From Torreya grandis (taxonomy: Eukaryota; Streptophyta; Pinopsida; Cupressales; Taxaceae), in NCBI GenBank assembly GCA_037957365.1, contig JARHVA010003188.1, forward strand, positions 1,261,001 through 1,325,000: a DNA stretch of 64,000 nucleotides. The letters run 5' to 3'. This document shows positions 1-11,712 of the stretch, piece after piece (position 1 is the first letter of the stretch; every line of letters begins with the position of its first letter). Position numbers and translations under genes: made by a program. Below the pieces are notes generated by a model. The model saw only the letters and a program-made list of their open reading frames with translations, searched no databases and had not been told where the DNA came from.

Positions 1-750
1 TTTAGTGCCTAAATCTAATGTACAAGACACTTTAGTTGATTATATGATTGACTAGGAATCCCAATGTGTGTGGACATCAACATCATTTGACATTGGATTA
101 AATATCTTTGGTTACACATATGATGCTCTTGAAGTTACATATCTTCTAGAGCATAACTATTTAAAATAATTAGATTAGTCAAATTAAAATAATTAGGGTT
201 TCAATTCAAAAGAACATTAGTAGAAAGATCAATAATAGGTAGTGTATGGGATGATCCCTCTAGGATTAGTAATTGATGAATCTCTCACTCTTGAAATCAA
301 AAATAGTGAGCTCCAGGTAAGCAGAGTTTTTATTCATGATTTGAAAATTCAAGAGTTGATTCATTCAAATAGTGAAGGTCACACTCAAATGATTTTTTAA
401 ATGAAGTTTTTAAAGAAAATTTTTTTCATGATTATATTTATGATTCTAACTCTATCTTTGTGGATCTTTCTCATGATGAGTTCACAGAGAATGATGACTT
501 TCAATACTGCAGGTTAGATCTAATATCCTTTTTAGGAGACACTTTGCATGAGTTATTTGATTATTGTATCTAGGATGTCCCAACGAGTAACTCTAATTTT
601 TTGTTCTATAATATGAGGGAAAGGCTCAAAATTCTAATAAATGAATACAAATATGTCCCTACCTATCTCAGAACTTTAATGGGGAAAACCTTATTATTAC
701 CAAAGAGTGAAAGTCATACCAAACAAAGTTTCCAAATCCAACCACTATCT
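1..750 (+). pseudogene. Degenerate coding-like tract, unidentified
   Basis: The plus strand reads as a loosely open, acidic polypeptide from about position 270 to 720, with a few stops. One uninterrupted stretch (601-840) starts inside it and contains a basic segment around RERLKILINEYKY. The tract stops making sense at about 750, where an LTR-like block begins, so it may be the coding end of a retroelement or unrelated flanking DNA. I do not recognise a domain. The composition (acidic, Asp/Phe-rich, then basic) recalls the regions after protease in the gag-protease elements of this window, but I could not align it to them. Confidence 0.3.
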
Positions 751-2020
751 TGTTTGGGTTTTCTTTATAGTAAGAGTAGTTTAGGTTTCTTATATTCTAT
801 CATTTCCTTTTATATATTAGTTTCCTACTTTCTAGATTAATCTTTCCTGCTTTTAATATTTTTCTTTTTTAGTTTAGTTTCTTACTTTCCTAGATTAAAT
901 TTCCCACCTTTTAGAATAGTTGTTTTTTGCTTTCTTTGACGATTGAAATTGTGTTTCCTCTAACTATAACCAAGTTAAAATCCAAACCAACTGATCTTAT
1001 GACTTTTATAAAGAGGGAACATTAAAATCTTGACACTTTGGGACTAGTTTACAGATTAGGTGTATTTCTATATTTTTTAGTCTTAAAGATAAAGGTATGT
1101 AATCATGAACGTATCTGGATACTATCACAATTGAATAATTTTACTAGGAATGTGGAAATTTCCCTCAGAGTAATTCATGCAAATTTATAAAGTTTTTTAT
1201 TTTATTGGGTCAAATGCACTTATCACATTAAATACCTATTGGAAGTGATAATTTTGGGTTTAGGTGTATCTAGCAAGGATGTTTTAGTAATGATTTATCT
1301 TACAATTATACCATCTCACTGGTGTTCCAACTCTTCTCTTTTCCATTTAATAACAAAAGAAGAGAAAAAAAATAAAAAACCAATGAGTTTAAAAGATCAA
1401 AAGAAAATCAAAAGGATCACATGATGAAATAAGGTCAATGTATGATGCATCATGATTAATAGATAATAATGGAAAGAGAAGAGAAGGATCTTAAGTTATC
1501 TATGTTGGGGACATGGATTCCTAGTTAGAAGCATCAAAATTCCAGAGCTTCCCTTGTTTTTGAGATTTAAGAGATACTGGAATGAAACCTATAGCTTCAC
1601 CAAGCATTTGAAAAACTCATCATAGCAAGGGTTAAATAAACTACACATTTTGACACATATAGGTACAAGAAATTAGAAGGCAAGTATGTTGTATGAATGA
1701 ACTTAGGAGTCTCTTTTAGGTTTATTATTTAAGTATCCTTCTATGACACACTTCATGATTGATTTGAGATTTAAAACTAGAGTTTTGGATTCTTGAATAT
1801 TCAAGAGTATTCCACTAGTGAGTCACCATTTTTGTAACCCAATGTCCCCTCTTTATCTATATAAATAGGGACCCACTTTTTTCAAACTTTGGTCTTGACT
1901 TTCAACCCCTCTACTATGTGTTTATACAAATTTTGGGGAAAATACTAATTGGTATTGTGTTTTCATAGGCTAAACTCTTTTATTCTATCGAGTATGTGCT
2001 TATCAAGCTTATGCTAATCA
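751..2020 (+). repeat. LTR-like block, family C, copy 1
   Basis: This block is similar over most of its length to 42209-43522. Shared landmarks, in order, are a TAAGAGTAG stretch near the start, TTTCTAGATTA, an ACCAAGTT/ACCAAGAT block, GATGAAATAAG followed by ATGCATCATGA, CTATCTATGTTGGGG / CTATCTATGTCGGGG, and AGAATGAAAC. The block begins with TG and could end in CA at 2020. It contains a good TATA box near its 3' half. No target duplication or clean primer-binding site was found, so the ends are approximate. It may be the 5' LTR of element D, whose coding remnants lie at 27160-34560, but this is inference. Confidence 0.5.
1858..1866 (+). promoter_or_regulatory. TATA box in LTR C copy 1
   Basis: TATATAAAT followed by AGGGACCCAC, inside the LTR-like block about 160 bases before its estimated end. 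The position fits the core promoter of a plant LTR. The matching place in copy 2 (near 43370) has lost the TATA sequence. Confidence 0.45.
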
Positions 2021-2129
2021 CTCTTATGTTTATCTAGTCTCTTTACTAGAGTTTTTGTTTGGGGACATATTATTTTTAGAACTTGTTATTTTTGGACTTG
2101 TGAAATTTGTATTTTTGAGGTTTATGTTT

Positions 2130-3300
2130 TAGGTTTTGTATCTATTATCTAAATTCCTTCAGCCTTTATGTTTTAGACTTATTCTGTAGGCTTTTGGCCC
2201 ATGAACTTATCTTCGTTAGGGACATTATTGTGGATAGTTTGTCCAAAATAATTCACCTAATGAAATTAGGTCTATGGGACTTTTTTCATGGCTAAAATGT
2301 TTAAGACATCATTCTTTTAGCCTTTTTGATATTTTATCCTTTGAATATTTTGTCATGATTTTTTTCCCCTTTGTACTTAACCCTCAAGACCATTATTCCA
2401 GTTATTTTGACCTTTGACCAATTCCTTTGGATATTTTGTTTGAAATAAATACTCTAACAAATTTCATTTATCCCTTCAACCTTTATAAAGTATATCCTTT
2501 AGGACTTTTGTCATGTATGATATACCCTACGAAGTAAACCCTTTGGATTTTTACCCTTTAAATATGACCCTTCAGCCTTAACCCACCTACCCTTTAGCCT
2601 TTTTGAAAGTTCCCTTTGGCCTTTTAAAAATACCATTTGGGACTTTTGTCCCAGACCTTTACCCTTTGGCCAATTCCTTCAAAAAAAAAAATTTGAGATA
2701 TTTTTCACTTTGAATAATTCCTTTAGACATTTTTTTTGAGACAGCATGACCCTTCAAATCTTTCATCATCAGATATTTTGTCTGATGCAAAAAGCCTAAA
2801 ATAATTCCCCAAAGCAATCTTGCCAAAATAATAACCACAAGGGCACATACCATTCTAGATTTGTGCAAAATACCCTTTGGGATTTGTGTAACCTACCCTT
2901 TGAGACTTTATCATGCCCCTTTTGCCCTTCACACCTACCCATTGGGACTTTTATCCCTAGCATTTTTCCCTTCAGGCAACTCCTTCAAATATTTTGTCTG
3001 ACACATCATACCCTTCAACCTTTTTGAGACCATCACTTAGAACATTCCTTTAGACATTTTTTTGACAAAAGTGACCCTTAAAAATAATTGCTTTAGATAT
3101 TTTATCTAAGAGAATTGGGTTTCCGAGAGAATTGTTATGAATATTTTGTCTAAAAAATTCCCCCAACATAATTCCTATGGACTTTGTGTCTCAGACATTT
3201 TGTTCAATGAAATTAGGTTCCCCACATAAAAATCCTATAAAATTTCCCCCATAACAAATGATTGAAACAATAGACCACAATCCCTATGGAATTACCAAGT
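2130..3300 (+). repeat. Degenerate short-repeat tract (CCTTTGG...CTTTTGTC type)
   Basis: More than fifteen imperfect copies of a unit of about 16-25 bases are strung together. Examples are CCTTTGGATATTTTGT, CCTTTAGGACTTTTGTC, CCCTTTAGCCTTTTTG and ATTTGGGACTTTTGTCCC. The spacing is irregular. No ORF of note is present; the short minus-strand ORF at 2659-2868 is a by-product of the repeat. A stylistically similar tract (CTTCATGACTTTTGGTTTTC) follows the second family-C LTR at 43680-43782 and resumes at 60327-60500 after element G. Confidence 0.55.
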
Positions 3301-3323
3301 ATCACCCCTATAGTCAAGCATTT

Positions 3324-3328
<5 letters not shown>

Positions 3329-3360
<32 letters not shown>
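3329..3360. repeat. (TA)16 microsatellite
   Basis: An uninterrupted TA dinucleotide run of 32 bases. Confidence 0.95.
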
Positions 3361-3365
<5 letters not shown>

Positions 3366-4701
3366 TCTAAGTCACTTTTGAAATTATTCTTATAGGAGAA
3401 AATATAGAAATGAAAAGTGTTAGTCTCATGGGAAGAAAAAAAGTCAAACACCAAAATATATGGTACATGTTAACTTGCATACCAAAGATCAACAATCTGA
3501 AATCAAGCACAGAAACAAAGGGCTTTCCAGAGCGAGTGTGTTGGTGACAAGTGTCACCCTCATAGGAATGTTTAAATAAAGGCTTTTTTCAAAATCTCTA
3601 TGAGAGTGATAAGTGGAAACATCATGGAAACCCATTACTTAGAGATCTGATGGTGTGAGACCAGGAGAGCCTTTTCAAAGGAATGAGGACATGACAAGTG
3701 TCAAGCTTGTAGGAGTTAATGAGTCAAAGAACTAAGATATATGAATTGTGTTAGCTTGAGCATAGAGGATCGATAATGTGAGGTCAATATAAAAAATTCA
3801 AAGGTCCCAAAAATATTGAAAGACTAACACTTGGAATAAAAATGTTCAAACTATGACTATAAAGAGTACATAGGCCCTATAGAGCTACCAAATGGCATGG
3901 TCATGTTCCATCATGCAACATATTGATGGTGTGAATAAATAGTGGACTTTTCAAATATCTAGACTCAATCAAGAATATGAACATGGATACAAATATGAAA
4001 TTGAGGATCTGTTAACTAAATAAGATAAGGTTACAGTCATAGTAGATGGTATGTAACATAGTTATTTTTAGCTAACAATAGTGTCACTAGTTTTAAAACA
4101 TTGGTAAAGCGTACTTATCTTAGACATATGTCTAATTTCCATTTGGAGGTGGCTAATTTGAAATATCTATTAGGTTGTTCTCACAACCTATAAAGGAGGC
4201 ATGTATATTTTTTTTAATGGAGCATGTATTTACATTTTGCATATAGCTCGATCTATAATTGTAAAAAATTGCCTCTATCTTTATACACATACACATGTTG
4301 CATATCTTTGGCAAAGGCTATTTTAAAATCATAACTAAAAATAGACTCTTATATGGTTTTAGACCACATTTATAACTCATGTTAGAACTATCACATGCAA
4401 TGACCTTGCATGAACTTGGAGGATGAGGAGACCCCTTCCCCAAATCTACAAAAATAAGTGTAATCCAACTTGGATTTTTTATAGAGAATTTTTGAATATA
4501 GGAGCAACATCAGTTTTGATCATTAGTGAATGTTTTTATGTAATTTCTTTCTAATTTATATGTAATTAGTTATTATTTTCTTTGGTTGTATGTTTCAATA
4601 ATCTTTAGTGTGAAAAATCTATGAATGGATTCTTGACTATTTTTTATTGATGTACTAATCCATAGATGTGTAACTACTATTGAAAGATTGGTAAATATAT
4701 T
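3361..4701. other. No recognisable gene; interrupted flank of the 7 kb LTR element
   Basis: I see no coherent ORF here. A 7+7 inverted repeat around GGTGACAAGTGTCACC lies at 3543-3558. From about 4480 a short plus-strand frame reads LNIGATSVLIISE, which weakly resembles a retropepsin active-site segment, but the match is too short to call. The sequence is interrupted at 4701 by the LTR element and resumes at 11713. Confidence 0.4.
4697..4701 (+). repeat. Target-site duplication (left), ATATT
   Basis: Five bases immediately before the 5' LTR. They are identical to 11708-11712 immediately after the 3' LTR, as expected for an LTR retrotransposon insertion. Confidence 0.85.
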
Positions 4702-6966
4702 TGTTGATGTAGGAAATTGCACCCAGTGTAAGGAGATCAAAATCCTGCATTCTCCTCGCAAAATGGAAACTCCCCTCTTGCCTATGGGACCAGCGAAGCT
4801 GGAGGGGAGAGTCTCTAGGTAAAGGCTAGCTCCCTTTGATGCATCGTGTTTGTTCCAGCAAGTGCAAATATAGACATATATAGGTATATAAAAAAGGGGG
4901 TGATGAAAAGGGAGGAAGATACAGGAAAACAAACTACTCTAAAGAGGTGATGCACCAAAATAAGTTGACCTTCACACATCCACACTTAGAATCAGACAAA
5001 TACATACATACTCTACACACTTGGCAAACGGACCAGGATGCAAGAAACTAGCAGGGAGGCTTTCATGAAAACACAAGACACAAAAAATCACTGAGGCACT
5101 GTGAAATGCACACTATAAGTAACTTCCTCTATTTTGGTCTTCCAAATGTCAGCTCTTCTCCTTTTAGCTATAAAAATGGTGCCTTGTAGACAACAAGTCT
5201 GCTGGTGTTGAACCTATGAGAGCATCAAGAAACAATGACTGAACACAGACAAACACTCAAAGCATACTCTAAAAATATCTATCTAAATAAAGGTAAAAAA
5301 ACTATGTTTATTTGATTCAGGTGAAATTTTTCCAAGGCTACGCCTTAGCAAAATGTGGAAGATCCTTCTCAAAATGAGAAGTTACAATATATATAGAAAA
5401 GGAGAAAGGAACTTAGCACTTCTTTGACAAGTTGGTCTGTCGTGTCCCCTCATTGGGAAGAGGAAAACACTATTGTAGATGTCATCATTCTAAAAGAGGC
5501 CTACTAGAACCATGTTGTATGAGCACCAAATTTGACTTTGGAAATTTGAGCATTAACGTGAAACACAGATTGCACCCTCTTTTCTACAAATAGATTGAGA
5601 TTTGTCCCCCTTTGAATGTGCGGGCCATACCTTTTGCTATTTATACCTTCTGGGGATTTAATAGGCAATAAATCACCTTCTATTTGCCACTTGGACTACC
5701 TCATCCCTTCCTACAACCTGTCATTATGTCTTGCTTTATCATCTGGGATTTATCCTTTTCTTATCTTGTCTCTTTTGGCTTCTTGGCCCTTGGGGCGAAC
5801 ATCTTGGCTTGTCGCTACATTCTGAGCTCCTTCTGGTTAGCGCTCTCTTTGCTTTAACACAATGGCTATTTCACTTTGTTAAACTTGATGTCCTCATGAC
5901 TATCATGCTTTAAAAACCAATGGATACTTCACCCTCTTGAATTTGATGGCTTCCCGAATGTCACTGCTTGAAAACCAATGGCTATCTGGCTCTATTAAAA
6001 TTGACAGCTTCTAGGATGTCACCGGGTCCTTGCTGGCCTTTGCAAACATTTCTTTGCCTTGGCTATTTTCTTGGCACCTTCCCTCTAGCCCTTAAAAAAG
6101 TCCCTTTATTTTTTTTGAGAGTTCCCCATAAGGGCATCTGCCCTTCGGGGGCCTTTAGTGGGTCCCTTGGTACTCCGAACTATCTCCCAAGCTCCTGCGG
6201 ATAAATTGTTCACGGATAATTTCCCCAAGTCAATTTCCTTGAGGCTTTCTTGGCTTGCTTTGTTTTCCATGAACTTTTATCCATGGACATTTCCCATGAA
6301 AAAAAATTCTGCATAAATGTCCTGGGTTTGTTCACTATGTTTCTTATGGGCTTTTTGTCTGTGGACATTTCCCATAGACAAAAAGTCTATGGAAATTCCA
6401 TTTGCCCCTTGCCTTTTTTATTTGAAGCGCGCCTGAAGAAATTTAGAGTTTTGACAAAATTTGGGACTTTGACAAATTTTGAAATACTTACTTGGATCCT
6501 TTATAATTGGAGTGCCTACCCTTTGGAAGGGTATTAAACCTTGAAGACTGCCCTTAGGCCACAGACACACCCTTGAACCAAGCTGTTGAACTACAAATGG
6601 TTCAACAGTTCAAAGGTTCAACCAAGCGCACCGATTTCTTAATGAACCAAGTTGATGAACCTTCCCATTGAACTTTTTTGTTGAATTGAACCCATTGAAT
6701 TGAACTCGTTGAACCAAACCCATTGAACCAAAAAATGGTTCAACAGTTTAAAGGTTCAATGGTTCAACCATTGAATGTCGACGAACCTTCGAAGCAATTG
6801 AACCAAGTTGCCTTGAATTAAGAGATTGAACCAAAAGCCATTGAACCAATTGAACTAGGACATGAATTGAATTCATCAAACTTGTTGAAACCAAAAATGA
6901 TTGTCATTAAAAAGCAAGGGAAGAAGGTGACTAGAATTTTTGCCTGTGGGCAAAAATTGGTCAACA
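4702..6966 (+). repeat. 5' LTR of the 7 kb element
   Basis: Starts TGTTGATGTAGG and ends GGTCAACA, and matches 9444-11707 end to end. It contains TATA-like runs near 4886 and 5389. Its last 400 bases carry a dense cluster of TTGAACCA / TGGTTCAA motifs. ORFs seen inside it (5616-6537) are frames through LTR sequence and are not genes. Confidence 0.9.
6572..6895 (+). repeat. TTGAACCA / TGGTTCAA motif cluster in 5' LTR
   Basis: Within about 320 bases the octamer TTGAACCA or one-base variants, and its reverse complement TGGTTCAA, occur more than a dozen times in both orientations, for example around ATGGTTCAACAGTT and GGTTCAATGGTTCAACC. The same cluster is at 11313-11636 in the other LTR. It can form many alternative hairpins. 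Confidence 0.8.
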
Positions 6967-6968
6967 AA

Positions 6969-6985
6969 TGGTGACTCATAGGGGA
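6969..6985 (+). promoter_or_regulatory. Primer-binding-site-like sequence
   Basis: TGGTGACTCATAGGGGA begins two bases after the 5' LTR. It resembles the TGGCGACTC...TGGGGA sites of large plant Ty3/gypsy elements, with one base missing and a few changes. That the primer is a tRNA of the type used by such elements is inference. Confidence 0.6.
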
Positions 6986-7451
6986 AGCATGCCTGCCATG
7001 CTTAGAACCTAGTTGCCTTGTAGTCCATTGGGTGTGGAGTCAGATGTAGCTATGAAAATTTAATAATAGCCCCAAGATATTTGAGAATCAAACATGAAGC
7101 TTTACCCCACACATAAAGGGAAACACACAAGGCTAAAAAACACTACATGTGCAACTATACTTAGGGAAAACAGGAAAGACAACTGAAAAAAAACTACTAT
7201 ATATAGCTAACTAGGAATTTTCACCTCCCTCCTAGATCGAAAGGAAAATCTCTTAAGTTCCCTTCCTAGCAAGAAGACTTATGGTGCCATGGAAGTAACT
7301 GGATGAAAAGGGGATTTGGTGACTTGTTCCTCCTGCCTACCACCTAAATTGATTGGTATCTGAGTGGATCAAAATTGAACATGCTTCTGACATATATGTA
7401 CTCTTCTTGTCCTTGGAAGCCTATTGAATGCTATTCCATTCTATTGGTGCT

Positions 7452-9281
7452 CTACACCAAGAAATCAATGGCTGCTGGCTCATCACCATAAGCCCTTTGA
7501 TCTACACATTCCTTTTGTGATGTATCATGGTCCGGCCTATTTTCTTTTGCCTCATTGAAAATCCTGTCAGACTTGTCCTCTTCTTCCTCTTGGCCTTCTT
7601 GAAGAAGGGTGACTATCATGATGTCTAGAATGGAATCAAAAATAGATTTCTCATCCCACAGAACATCACTTCTCTATTTAAAACTCTCATCTTCAAGGCA
7701 TTCCTCCAAGAAGATAGACCTCTCTTTTTCCTCCTCAAAGATCAAGACCTCTAGATGTTCAGATATATCCTCCTGATCTTCCTCCAACTCAGTGTCTTCA
7801 GTATAGTCATCCCTATCAATAAAACAACAAGGAAGTTCATCAAATAGAGGGGAAGAGAGCTCACCATGCTTTTGTTCCTCTTTGTATTGCTAGAACATCT
7901 GCATATATGCAAGACATGCATCTTCTCCATTGTTGATAAGGTCTTCACAAGGAGTATTGATGATGATTTCTTCTTCATTGTCACTCATGATAGCCTCTTG
8001 AAGACTTGTAGATTGGATCTCCTGCTCCTCACCTGCCTCCTGTGGAACAGGTTCTTCCTTGAGAAGGGGCAAAGTGGAGAAAACATGTCGAAGAGGTTGT
8101 AGTCCTTGAGCTAGGATCGAATGATTCTCCTCTCTCCACTTGGTCAGCACTTCATCAATATCAAGTACAGCCTGATGACTCTCTTGGAAATGTGTAAGTG
8201 GGGTGTGCTTAGACGTGGAATGTGCTATTTGGTCTAGGCCATCCATCACACATTGGATGAGGAATTTCTCTCTGGACTCCAACTCTACAATTCTCCTGGC
8301 CAGGTCTTCTTGGAAAAGCTTTTCCTAGAGGTCTCTAACATTATCATGAGCAGACACAGCTTCAGCTTCTTCAAGGCTTTGAGAAAAACCTTGCTCTTCT
8401 TCTTCTTTTCTGCCCCATGATTCTACTATTCTTCCCCAATTTAGGATCTCTGAATTATAATTTTGCCCCTGTGAATAGGCAGCAACATTGTTTTCCACAA
8501 GGTCCTGAGGCTCCTCAACAAGGTCTAGAAATTTTAACTCTCTTTCAAGAAGCAACTTCATCCTAGCTTCTAAATCTTCAATTAATTTGGCTAGGTTGCC
8601 CTGAAAGAGTCTTTCTTGGAAGTCACTAGCATGATCCTCTCCAAATCTCAGAGCTGGTTCATGGCATTCCTTCCTCCAACTCAGAATCTACACATTATAC
8701 TGAAGGACTTAGGGAGGTTGGGGAACGCAAGGAAAATACTGTTGGTGCATTAGAGGAGTCTTTAAAAGAGGGATGTGTTGGCTAGTGGTATCATTCTCAA
8801 TGGGAGATTCACAATATAAGGAATTTAGAAGGTTCATCTCCATGGGAGGCTATTTTGATGTCTTCTGGTGTTGGAAGGCCAGGTGCATGGGATTGAGAGT
8901 GAATGCATTTAATGAGTTGGAGTGGGCAAGTGCAATTTGATAGAAAGGATTTGGTGCAAAAGAGGGGGTTTTTTCCAGAATAGGAGGAGGCACACAAGGC
9001 TAACTACCTTAAATAGATAGATTTCTCCATTTTTCTACCTCCTCTTTCATGGGTTGCAAGGGTTGTGCTTGCCTAAACAAGCACTCCTCATTATACATCA
9101 ACTCCTATTGATATTTGTACTGCTCTTCTAGCCTATTAATCTCTAATTCCAAGGCCACTTCCCTTATCATTACAGGGCAACTAGGGGAGCTACTTGAGGG
9201 GATTGCATGAATATCTGAAGGCTGATTATATTCACATGAAGGAAAACAAAACCCATGATTCTATGTAAAAGGATTATACAT
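7452..9281 (-). pseudogene. Antisense ORF of about 610 codons filling the element's internal region
   Basis: On the minus strand one frame runs from an ATG at 9281 to a TAG at 7452. It is interrupted by about ten stops, mostly TAG, but shows no frameshift that I could find. The N-terminal part is Pro/Ser-rich (PPPILEKTPSFAPNPF). The middle is helical and charged with repeated LFQ(E/G)(D/N)LA and RE(L/K)F segments, likely coiled coil. The C-terminal third is strongly acidic with runs such as EEEKER and EEEED. I recognise no catalytic domain. It occupies about three quarters of the space between the LTRs, with transcription pointing from the 3' LTR towards the 5' LTR. Antisense ORFs are known in some Tat-group elements; homology to those is untested. 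Confidence 0.6.
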
Positions 9282-9443
9282 ACAAAAAATGATTTTTGAA
9301 TGGCACTAGGCTACGCTTAACCAATACATTTAACTTAGAGTCGCTAGATGCTAAAGATAAATTTGATTTGCTGTAACAGGACCAGCATCAATCTTGAAAC
9401 TTTACTATGTTGTCAAACTGTGTCCCACTAGGCATGCTAGAAC

Positions 9444-11707
9444 TGTTGACATAGGAAATTGCACCCAGGGCAAGGAGGTCAATCTCCTACCTTCTCCTCG
9501 CAACATGAAAACTCCCCTCTTGCCTATGGAACTGGCGAAGCTAGAGGGGAGAGTCTCTAGGTAAGGGCTAGCTCCCTGTGATGCATCATGTTTGTTCTAG
9601 CAAGTGCAAAGATAGACATATATAGGTATATAAAAAAGGGGGGGATGAAAAGGGAGGAAGATACAGGAAAACAAACTACTCTAAAGAGGTGATGCACCAA
9701 AATAAGTTGAAATTCAAACATCCACACTCAAAATCAGACAAATACATACATACTCTATGCACTTGGTAGAAGGACCAGGCTGTAAGAAACTGGCAAGGAG
9801 GCTTTCATGAAAACACAAGACACAAAAAATCACTAAGGCACTATGAAATGCACACTGTAAGTAACTTCCTCTATTCTAGACTTCCAAATGTTAGCTCTTC
9901 TCTTTTTAGTTATAGAAATGGTGCCTTGTAGACAACAGGTTTGTTGGTGTTGAACATGTGAGAGCATCAAGAAACAATGACTAAACATAGACAAACACTC
10001 AAAGCATACTCTAAAAATATCTATCCAAATGGAGGTAAAAAAAACTTTGTTTATTTAATTTAGGTGAAATTTTGCCAGGGCTACACCTTAGCAAAATGTG
10101 GAAGATCCTTCTCAAAATGAGAAGTTACAATATATATAGAAAAGGAGAAAGGAACTTGGCACTTCTTTGACTAGTTGGTCAATCACATCCCCTCATTGGG
10201 AAGAGGAAAACACTATTGTTGATGTCATCATTTTAGAAGAGGCCTGCTGGAACCATGTTGTATGAGCACCAAATTTGACTTTGGTAGTTTAAGCATTAAT
10301 GTGAAACATAGACTGCACCCTCTTTTCTACAAATAGATTGAGATTTGTCCCCCTTTGAATGCATGGGCCATACCTTTTACTATTTGCGCCATCTATGGAT
10401 TTAATAGGCAATAAATCACCTTCCATTTGCCACTTAGACTACCTCATCCCTTCCTACAACCTGTCATTCTATCTTACTTTGTCATCTGGGATTGTGTCCT
10501 TTTCTTATCTTGTCTCTTCTGGCTTCTTGGCCCTTGGGGTGAACATCTTGGCAGGTCACTGCATTATGAGCTCCTTTTGGTTAGCACTCTCTTTGCTTTA
10601 ACACAACAACTATTTCATTTTGTCAAACTTGATGTCCTCATGACCGTCATGCTTTGAAAACCAATGGATACTTCATCCTCTTGAATTTGATGGCTTCTCA
10701 AATGTCATCGCTTGAAAACCAATGGCTATCTAGCTCTGTTAAACTTGATAGCTTCTAGGATGCCATCGGGTCCTTGCTGGCCTTTGCAAACATTTCTTTG
10801 CCTTGGCTATTTTCTTGGCACCTTCCCTCCAGCCTTTAAAAAAGTCCCTTTATTTGGGCTGAGAGTTCCCCACAAGGGCATCTTCCCTTTGGGATCCTTC
10901 GGTGGGTCCCTTGGTACTCTGGACTGTCTCCTGAGCTCCTGCAGACAAATTGTCTGCAGACAATTTCCCCAGGTCAATTTCCCTGGGGCTTTCTTGGCTT
11001 GCTTTTTTTTTGGTAGACTTTTGTCTATGGACATTTCCCATGGACAAAAATTTCATGAAAATGTCTTGGGTTTGTTCACTGTGTTTCCCATGGGCTTTTG
11101 TCTGCAAACATTTCCCATAGATAAAGTCTATGGAAATTATGTCTACCCCTTGCCTTTTGTATTTGAAATGCGCCTAAAGAAATTTGGAGTTTTGATAGAA
11201 TTTGTGACTTAGACAAATTTTGAAAGACTTGTTTGGATCCTTTACAATTTGAGTGCCTGCCCTTTAGAAGGGTACTAAACCTTCAAGACTACCCTTAGGC
11301 CACAGACACACCCTTGAACCAAGCCATTGAACCACAAATGGTTCAACAGTTCAAAGGTTCAACCAAGTGCACCGATTTATTAATGAACCAAGTCGATGAA
11401 CCTTCCCATTAAACTTTTCCATTGAATTAAACCTGTTGAACTGAACCCATTAAACCAAACTCGTTGAACCGAAAAATGGTTCAACGGTTCAAAGGTTCAA
11501 TGGTTCAACCATTGAATGCCGACAAACCTTCAAACCAATTAAACCAAGCTGCCTTGAACTAAGAGATTGAACCAAAAGCCGTTGAACCAATTGAACCAAG
11601 CTATGAACTGAAATCATCGAACTTGCTGAAACTGAAAAAGATTGTCATTAAATAGCAAGGGAAGAAGGTGACCAAAATTTTTGCCTGTGGGCAAAAATTG
11701 GTCAACA
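9444..11707 (+). repeat. 3' LTR of the 7 kb element
   Basis: Begins TGTTGACATAGG and ends GGTCAACA, matching the 5' LTR along its full length. No clear polypurine tract precedes it, which suggests point decay there. The ORFs at 10359-11212 on either strand are frames through LTR sequence. The TTGAACCA cluster is repeated at 11313-11636. Confidence 0.9.
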
Positions 11708-11712
11708 ATATT
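11708..11712 (+). repeat. Target-site duplication (right), ATATT
   Basis: Identical to 4697-4701 on the other side of the element. Confidence 0.85.

Larger units (their letters stand above)
4702..11707 (+). mobile_element. Complete non-autonomous LTR retrotransposon (7.0 kb)
   Basis: Two LTRs of 2265 and 2264 bases begin TGTTGA and end TCAACA. They are flanked by a perfect ATATT duplication and enclose 2.5 kb of internal DNA. A primer-binding-site-like sequence follows the 5' LTR. I could find no gag, protease, RT, RNase H or integrase. The only long reading frame is on the opposite strand (7452-9281). The size, long LTRs and PBS type suggest a large non-autonomous derivative of a Ty3/gypsy element, possibly of the Tat group. 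The LTRs are roughly 90% alike in a 195-base stretch compared by eye, so the insertion is old but younger than most of the surrounding remnants. Confidence 0.85.

Noticed and set aside
4573..4932. Minus ORF of 119 codons spanning the LTR boundary
   Set aside because: It crosses the insertion junction of the 7 kb element at 4701/4702, so it cannot be an old gene, and it has no recognised motif.
5616..6537. Series of hydrophobic plus-strand ORFs (repeated at 10359-11212)
   Set aside because: They lie wholly within the two LTRs of the 7 kb element, do not keep one frame between the copies, and show no domain; the minus ORFs at 10807-11107 are their shadows.
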